From Aurantiochytrium sp. KH105 (Eukaryota > Sar > Bigyra > Thraustochytrida > Thraustochytriidae), in contig BGKB01000064.1 in assembly GCA_003116975.1 (NCBI GenBank), positions 186,001 to 250,000 on the forward strand: a stretch of 64,000 bases of DNA. The letters are read 5' to 3'. Shown here one piece after another: positions 59,322 to 64,000 of the stretch. Under the pieces are notes generated by a model. It saw nothing but the letters and a program-made list of their open reading frames with translations. It was not told where the DNA came from and did no database searches. Every line of letters starts with the position of its first letter. The stretch's first letter is position 1. Made by a program: the position numbers and the translations under genes.

Positions 59322-60794
59322 ATGGAGAAGAACAACGGCGGCGAGGACATGGCGCTCAGCGCAGATGCCATGTCCGCGCTGCAGGATTTCCTCGGCGAAA
59401 ACGGGGGTGACGGCGACGAGCTCGCGGCCATGCTCATGTTCAGGCGCCAAAATGACTCGGATTCGGACTCGGACGATGACGAAGAAGAGGAAGAAGAAGG
59501 CGAGAAAATTGACCACGCAGCATACTACAGGGAAAGGTTTCCCGAACGCTATGGCCTTGAAGCCGCAGCAACGGCGGCTAGCGGTGAGCAGACCACTGTA
59601 AGCCAGCCGTCGAGGCGAGAAGACCCTGTTGCGCTCGTAACACTCGAAGATGACTACGTGCAAGATTTGCTGTTGTCTGCATTTGAGTCGAGGCCACATT
59701 GGCGCGTCTCAACAGCGGTCCCTGACGAGGATGCCGGGCCAGATGCCGAGGTCCCCTTTGACTTGCACTGGGGCGAATACGAGCACTTGCAATGGTTTGG
59801 AAAGCAATTTTTAAGTGGACGCTCCCTCGTGAGCTGCTACTACAATCGCAAAGGTCTCATTCGCAAGGGCCACTTGGCATACATTTTGGAAAAGTGGCGA
59901 GCCAAACACACAGACCGGCTGCCGCTGGCGCCCAAGTCGTACATTCTTACCCTCGATGCCGAGGCTTCGGGCGAGGACCCCTTGGAGGCCATTGTACAGC
60001 GGGCCGTGGAGAAATCGGGATTCCCAGGATTCGAAGGCAAACCATGGATTCTCAAACCAAGCGTCACAAATCAAGCTAACGGTATCGCCGTGATCGACTC
60101 CGGTGATGGACTTAACACGGTCATGGAGAAGGCCGACGAGATGCAGCGCGCCGGAGACTTTGTATTGCAGGACTACCTGCCGCCTCTCCTTCTCGATAGG
60201 CGCAAGTTCCATCTGCGCGTTTTCATGCTCCTGAACGGAAATCTGACCGCGTACGTGTCGCCCGAGTTTTTGGCCATCTTTTCTCTCGAGCCGTATGAGA
60301 ACGCGCCCCTTGAGCACACGCGCGCACACTTGACCAACATTGCGCATCAAGAGGTACTGTCAGAGGATGATCAGCACCGATGCATGCGTCTCTTTGAGGA
60401 AACGATTCCGGACATGGTTGCATGCGGCGCAGTAAAGGACGAAGAGGAGGGCAGGGCTCGCTTCGAAGCTGTGCGGAAACGCGTTTTCGACATGTGCGCC
60501 GAGCTCGTCGAGGCGGTATCCTCGGAGCTCACCTTTCAGCCTCGTGCCAATTGTTTCGAGCTCTTTGGGCTTGACTTTATGATTGACCCAGACTGGCACG
60601 TCTGGCTTTTGGAGGCCAATGCCGAGCCTGATCTCAGCAAGGCCGGCGACCGGCTGCAGCCCGTCATTGACGGCATTCTTCGCGATACGCTGTCCATTGT
60701 TGTTGATCGCGACCCGCGCTTTGCTGTCGTCGACGCGGAGCCCGCACCCGTCAAGCTGCACAAGGTCTTTGAGCGCGCGCCGCGACCCTTTTGA
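59322..60794 (+). CDS. Tubulin-tyrosine-ligase-like (TTL domain) protein
   Basis: TTL-fold ATP-grasp ligases add amino acids to protein C-termini or side chains, often tubulin. Seen: 490 aa from MEKNNGGEDMALSADAMSAL. The acidic N-terminus (DSDSDSDDDEEEEEEGE) is followed by the TTL domain at about residues 125-470, with PWILKPSVTNQANGIAV (ATP-grasp Lys), FVLQDYLPPLLLDRRKFHLR, TAYVSPEFLAIFS, the LTNIAHQ segment and FELFGLDFMIDPDWHVWLLE with NAEPDLS (metal and ATP ligands). All core residues appear intact. The compact single-domain form resembles the Pby1/plant-type branch more than animal polyglutamylases, so tubulin as substrate is not certain. Followed head-to-tail by the PH-domain gene. Confidence 0.82.
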   Translation: MEKNNGGEDMALSADAMSALQDFLGENGGDGDELAAMLMFRRQNDSDSDSDDDEEEEEEGEKIDHAAYYRERFPERYGLEAAATAASGEQTTVSQPSRREDPVALVTLEDDYVQDLLLSAFESRPHWRVSTAVPDEDAGPDAEVPFDLHWGEYEHLQWFGKQFLSGRSLVSCYYNRKGLIRKGHLAYILEKWRAKHTDRLPLAPKSYILTLDAEASGEDPLEAIVQRAVEKSGFPGFEGKPWILKPSVTNQANGIAVIDSGDGLNTVMEKADEMQRAGDFVLQDYLPPLLLDRRKFHLRVFMLLNGNLTAYVSPEFLAIFSLEPYENAPLEHTRAHLTNIAHQEVLSEDDQHRCMRLFEETIPDMVACGAVKDEEEGRARFEAVRKRVFDMCAELVEAVSSELTFQPRANCFELFGLDFMIDPDWHVWLLEANAEPDLSKAGDRLQPVIDGILRDTLSIVVDRDPRFAVVDAEPAPVKLHKVFERAPRPF

Positions 60795-60977
60795 TCGAGT
60801 GACTGATTGATTGATGATTTTTCTCCCTCTTCTTGTCCTCCACTACTCGGCGCATTATTCGACGACCGGATTGACTTCTCACGAGGCAAAAACCAAACAA
60901 GAGCGAATCGGACACAGTGCACGCGGAGAGCTCGCGTTTTGCCCTGCACCGGCGGCCCCTTTCCCGCCTCGCCAAGA

Positions 60978-61502
60978 ATGCTCGCGCCCGAAGACGCGCA
61001 GCGCTTGCCGGACGCGCTGCCCGAGGATGGGCACAATGGCAAGTCGGGTATCCTCATGAAGCGCGGGCTCCGATACCAGAGCGTGCCGTGCTTTGGGACG
61101 GAATTCAAGCGCAGGTACGTGGTGCTGCGCGGCAAGTATATGTACAGGTTCAAGTCGGAGAACCACAAGCGTGTCAAAGGTGTTCCTTTGGACCTCGAAG
61201 AGTTCCAGCTCGAGGTGGCGGACTATGAAGTGGACGATGACGGCGAGGTCTTGCCATTTGCCTTCAAGTTGTCTTCGGTCCGTAAAGTTTATCTTTTTGC
61301 AGCATCTTCGGCTCGCGAGCGCCAGGAGTGGCTGCAAGCCTTGGCTGCGGCGCGCAGCCATGCGATCAAGCAACGCCTCGGACATGCAGAGCGTCAAGCA
61401 TGGGAAACCCGGAACAACAATCTAGGCGCATCTCTGCAGCGACAGCATGACCGCATGAGAGATTTGCAGCGCCAAGAGGATCAGGCGAGACTTGCCTTTT
61501 GA
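60978..61502 (+). CDS. Small PH-domain protein
   Basis: 174 aa from MLAPEDAQRL. One pleckstrin-homology domain at about residues 25-130: KSGILMKRG start, RRYVVLRGKYMYRFKSE central strands, and the C-terminal helix with its invariant Trp in SSARERQEWLQALAAARSHA. Such domains bind phosphoinositides or proteins and bring the host protein to membranes. A charged helical tail follows (RDLQRQEDQARLAF). It lies 183 bp after the TTL gene on the same strand and is convergent with the LRR-NEL gene (103 bp). No other domain. Confidence 0.85.
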   Translation: MLAPEDAQRLPDALPEDGHNGKSGILMKRGLRYQSVPCFGTEFKRRYVVLRGKYMYRFKSENHKRVKGVPLDLEEFQLEVADYEVDDDGEVLPFAFKLSSVRKVYLFAASSARERQEWLQALAAARSHAIKQRLGHAERQAWETRNNNLGASLQRQHDRMRDLQRQEDQARLAF

Positions 61503-61605
61503 TTTTCTTTGAGTACATAGGCTTTTGGGTGTGCTTGTAAAAAGTTTAAATGATTTATTTCATCCACAAACAGCGTTTCTCTCGAATCGATCGCCTGTTT
61601 CGTTT

Positions 61606-63231
61606 TCACTCACATGTCGCGTGATCGTTGACACGGCGCAGGGCATTCTCAAAATTTTCGACAGACCGCGCCATGTTGGAAAAGTCGCGACCTGTGGCTA
61701 CCCAATGCTCAATCATGTCATCCAACTCAAAAGGGGCCTGCGCGGCGTCAACAAAGCAGGCAGGATGGCGGGCCAAGTCGCCATAGAGATCATATACTTG
61801 AGACACCTCGACATCACTCATTGGGGAAAGGGATGCCCACTCGATCAAAGCACTCGCCTCGTATCGGTCTTGTCGCTGCCACTCATCCCATCCTGAAAAC
61901 CAGGCCTGGATGTCCGCGTCCGATGCACGTAGAGCGGCTTCCTTAGCGTCGCGAAAATCCGCTTCTGGTACACTGACGAGTGACGGGTAGAGCATCTGCG
62001 TTGCGGAAACAGGCAAGTCGAGGTCTTCACGTAGCGCAATCTCGAATCGCAGATACACCTCCACGTCCTCTCCAGCGCGAGTAGCCACGGCAGCGCGCTG
62101 AGCAATGCGCTGCGCATGTTCATGAACAATGCCAAGTCGCATGATTCGGATTCCTAGCGCGCGAAGCGCTTCACGGTCCCCACGCGCGTGAGCAATGTGA
62201 TGCCATACCACAATCTGATTTAAGGCCCACACAATCATGTCTCCGCATGTATCGATGCTGCTTGCTATCTGGACAAGCAGCTGCGGCCGACTCAATTCAT
62301 CGTCGACGATAAGTTCTAGGGCCTCCCAAGCACGCTGCGCAAGTGCTGGACGTAATGCCTCAACTCGAAACTCTTTGGTACTGCGAAGCTTGTGCAAGAA
62401 ACGAGTGAGGGCACCCAAGTCTGCTGAATCGTTGATGGTGTTTTCAAGACCATGAGCAAGCACAGTGGAAGGCCCGCTTGGTTTTACGTCACCCATATCT
62501 CTCTTCACATTGTCTGGCAACGCGATCCACCAAAAGTTCACCGCGTCGGCAAGACTTGCAAAAGGTTCGGGTTCTTGGAAAGAGAGAAAGATTCGCAGTG
62601 CCGGATGCGCGAGGCCTCGGAGACGCTCAGCTTCCTCTTCGTCGACTCCGGTGTCGCGTAGTCGCACATCGCCTCTCGACTCGATCATCGAAAGCGGCAA
62701 GCTTGTGACCGCGGCACAGTTCTCGATGATGATGTCGCCATCGACACTGACTCCGTCGGGGAGAGTTTGCAAGACTTCACAGCGCAAGAGGTAGAGGTCG
62801 CGGTGAACACGTAGATATTGAGGAAGTGAGACGAGGGTGCAAAGCTCGTCGAGCATCAAGAGACCCTCGATCTCCATGGCGGACGGAAGCGTGTCAAGTC
62901 TTGGCAGGCGCTCGAGCTGCAAATCTCCTTTGAGGAGCAGGGTTTCGGGAAGCTCTCGAAAAGAGGTGCAGTCCGCAATGCGTAGACTTTGCGTGATCAG
63001 ATCTGCTGGCAAGTCGACCAAGAGTGGCAAATTGCACAGCTCGAGCTCACACAGCACTTGAAGCTGGCTTGGAAGCGAAGCAAGGCTCACCAGTCCATCC
63101 ACACGTAGGTTCCGTGCGACCATTGCGGTTGTTAGTTCTGCTTCGCCTCTCTGTTCATATTGAGCGTACTTTTCCTCCGTGTCTTCCTCTTCAAGTGCTC
63201 CACGATTGTCGCGTACGAGCACGTCTTGCAT
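61606..63231 (-). CDS. LRR protein with NEL (IpaH/SspH-type) E3 ubiquitin-ligase domain
   Basis: NEL domains are single-Cys E3 ligases known mainly from bacterial effectors (Shigella IpaH, Salmonella SspH/SlrP), where N-terminal LRRs choose the substrate. Seen: 541 aa. About six bacterial-style LP-type LRRs at residues 42-195 (LRELPETLLLKGDLQLERLP; LVSLPQYLRVHRDLYLLRC). NEL at about 215-480: LTRFLHKLRSTKEFR; catalytic Cys329-Gly-Asp331 in SSIDTCGDM (CxD motif); LGIRIMRLGIVHEHAQ; EDVEVYLRFEIALREDLDL; WFSGWDEWQRQ. A C-terminal extension of about 60 residues follows. The start at 63231 is tentative because the frame is open further upstream. No secretion signal. It lies among host genes next to RAD50. 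The domain call is by pattern from memory of the family. Confidence 0.82.
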   Translation of the reverse strand: MQDVLVRDNRGALEEEDTEEKYAQYEQRGEAELTTAMVARNLRVDGLVSLASLPSQLQVLCELELCNLPLLVDLPADLITQSLRIADCTSFRELPETLLLKGDLQLERLPRLDTLPSAMEIEGLLMLDELCTLVSLPQYLRVHRDLYLLRCEVLQTLPDGVSVDGDIIIENCAAVTSLPLSMIESRGDVRLRDTGVDEEEAERLRGLAHPALRIFLSFQEPEPFASLADAVNFWWIALPDNVKRDMGDVKPSGPSTVLAHGLENTINDSADLGALTRFLHKLRSTKEFRVEALRPALAQRAWEALELIVDDELSRPQLLVQIASSIDTCGDMIVWALNQIVVWHHIAHARGDREALRALGIRIMRLGIVHEHAQRIAQRAAVATRAGEDVEVYLRFEIALREDLDLPVSATQMLYPSLVSVPEADFRDAKEAALRASDADIQAWFSGWDEWQRQDRYEASALIEWASLSPMSDVEVSQVYDLYGDLARHPACFVDAAQAPFELDDMIEHWVATGRDFSNMARSVENFENALRRVNDHATCE

Positions 63232-63765
63232 CTCTGGCGTCCTCCCCGTTGTCCTCGTCGTCGTCGAGGGCGCCGTCCCTCTTTGCGATGATCGTCCTCG
63301 AAGAAGCCACATTCTCACTCTCTGGCCTTGTCCGCAACGCGTGGTGCGCGCACGGCACGTCACGTCTCGCGGAGCTTCGCAGCCCAGCGTCGCCCCTCCG
63401 CCGGGCCGGGGCCGCGTCCGTCTCGTTCGCCGTCTTCTGCGAAATCTCGCGAGCCGGAAAACGCGTTCCGCCAAAACGGGTTCTGCAAATACTACGTTCA
63501 AAACGTAGAGTGGAGTAGATAGAGTAGAATAGAGTATAGCGCCGGAAGTGGGTTTTCCGACTTGCGGGCGGGGATAGCCGACTTGACGCGCCCACCTAAC
63601 CACCGGCGTATCCTCCGCCGCGTTCTTGGCTGCTCGCAGTCGCTGCTCCTGCGACGAGTCGAGCAGAAGAAGAACCGCGCGTACGTGCCGCGCGTGCGTG
63701 CGAGCGCGGGCTGGGCAGGGCGGGGCGGCGCACCGCGGCGCGGCGCGGGGGAGGAGGAGGAGAAC
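63232..63765. promoter_or_regulatory. Shared upstream region of LRR-NEL and RAD50 genes
   Basis: 534 bp between divergent ATGs. It contains a short AGTAGATAGAGTAGAATAGAG repeat-like stretch near 63512-63535. No other gene seen. Confidence 0.4.
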
Positions 63766-64000
63766 ATGGAGGCGGAAGACAGCGCCAACACGTCGGCGCC
63801 CCGCGGCGCGACGCTGTCGCGATTAGCGATCCGTGGGGTTCGCAGCTTTGGCCCCGACGAGGAGCAGGTGATCCGCTTCGACAAGCCGCTGACGGTGATC
63901 TCGGGGCAGAATGGCGCCGGCAAGACGACGGTCTTGGAGTGCCTCAAGTATGCCACGACGGGCCAGCTTCCTCCTGGAGCGAACAATGGACAGGGATTTG
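63766..64000 (+). CDS. RAD50: RAD50, N-terminal part
   Basis: RAD50 is the SMC-like ATPase of the MRE11-RAD50-NBS1 complex in double-strand-break repair and telomere upkeep. Seen: 78 codons to the window edge. After a short leader of about 17 residues comes the family start LSRLAIRGVRSFGPDEEQVI, then FDKPLTVISGQNGAGKTT with the Walker A motif GQNGAGKTT, and VLECLKYATTGQLPPGA, the RAD50 hallmark after Walker A. No signal for an intron in this part. Divergent from the LRR-NEL gene. Confidence 0.92.
   Translation, partial: MEAEDSANTSAPRGATLSRLAIRGVRSFGPDEEQVIRFDKPLTVISGQNGAGKTTVLECLKYATTGQLPPGANNGQGF

Noticed and set aside
1-64000. tRNA, rRNA, snoRNA or CRISPR features
   Set aside because: No tRNA B-box with a matching fold, no rRNA-like blocks and no spaced direct repeats noticed; a covariance-model search could not be run.

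Overview
The window looks like nuclear DNA of a compact stramenopile genome, most likely a thraustochytrid (Labyrinthulomycetes). This is inferred from gene content and was not tested by any search. Four genes carry, or appear to carry, short spliceosomal introns with GTAAGT donors. The window encodes centriolin-like, HID1, RPL12/uL11 and RAD50 proteins and a plant-type betaine-aldehyde dehydrogenase. Neighbouring genes mostly alternate in strand, in divergent pairs with 0.4-0.75 kb shared upstream regions and convergent pairs with short 3' gaps. No tRNA, rRNA or CRISPR array was seen.

Left flank (1-25.7 kb), host-type genes: a secreted GH92-like glycosidase (partial), a four-BRCT TopBP1/Dpb11-like protein, the mitochondrial PGP phosphatase GEP4, a two-part GT2 glycosyltransferase, HID1, a PIN/PILS-type carrier, a nuclear-looking protein of unknown function, an ER-type single-pass protein with a Gly-rich tail, betaine-aldehyde dehydrogenase, RPL12 and an NCKX-type Na/Ca exchanger. 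A gene-poor 2.6 kb stretch follows, then a Ser-rich gene cut by an 828-N assembly gap.

Middle (about 28.3-44.7 kb), accessory island: a G+C-rich, intronless, tightly packed block unlike its flanks. It holds a broken gene with a Crinkler-header-like start and an oomycete/dinoflagellate-type module, two different ESCRT-III (Snf7) proteins, a nuclease-kinase of Crinkler architecture, two paralogous proteins with a shared N-terminal domain and disordered tails (one ending in a PPxY motif), a Cys/His protein, several low-complexity proteins, a type I membrane protein and a broken TPR gene with very uniform repeats. A virus-like or mobile origin is possible. No capsid, packaging ATPase, polymerase or integrase is recognisable, so the origin stays open, and the block is treated as a possible fossil.

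Right flank (45.7-64 kb), host-type genes again: a TMEM245/AI-2E-type permease, a 1515-aa centriolin-like protein, a probable cytoskeletal protein, a DUF711 protein, a fibronectin-III membrane protein whose 3' end was tandemly duplicated, a TTL-family ligase, a PH-domain protein, an LRR protein with a bacterial-type NEL E3 ubiquitin-ligase domain, and the start of RAD50. The NEL protein and the two ESCRT-III genes in the island are the most unexpected findings.
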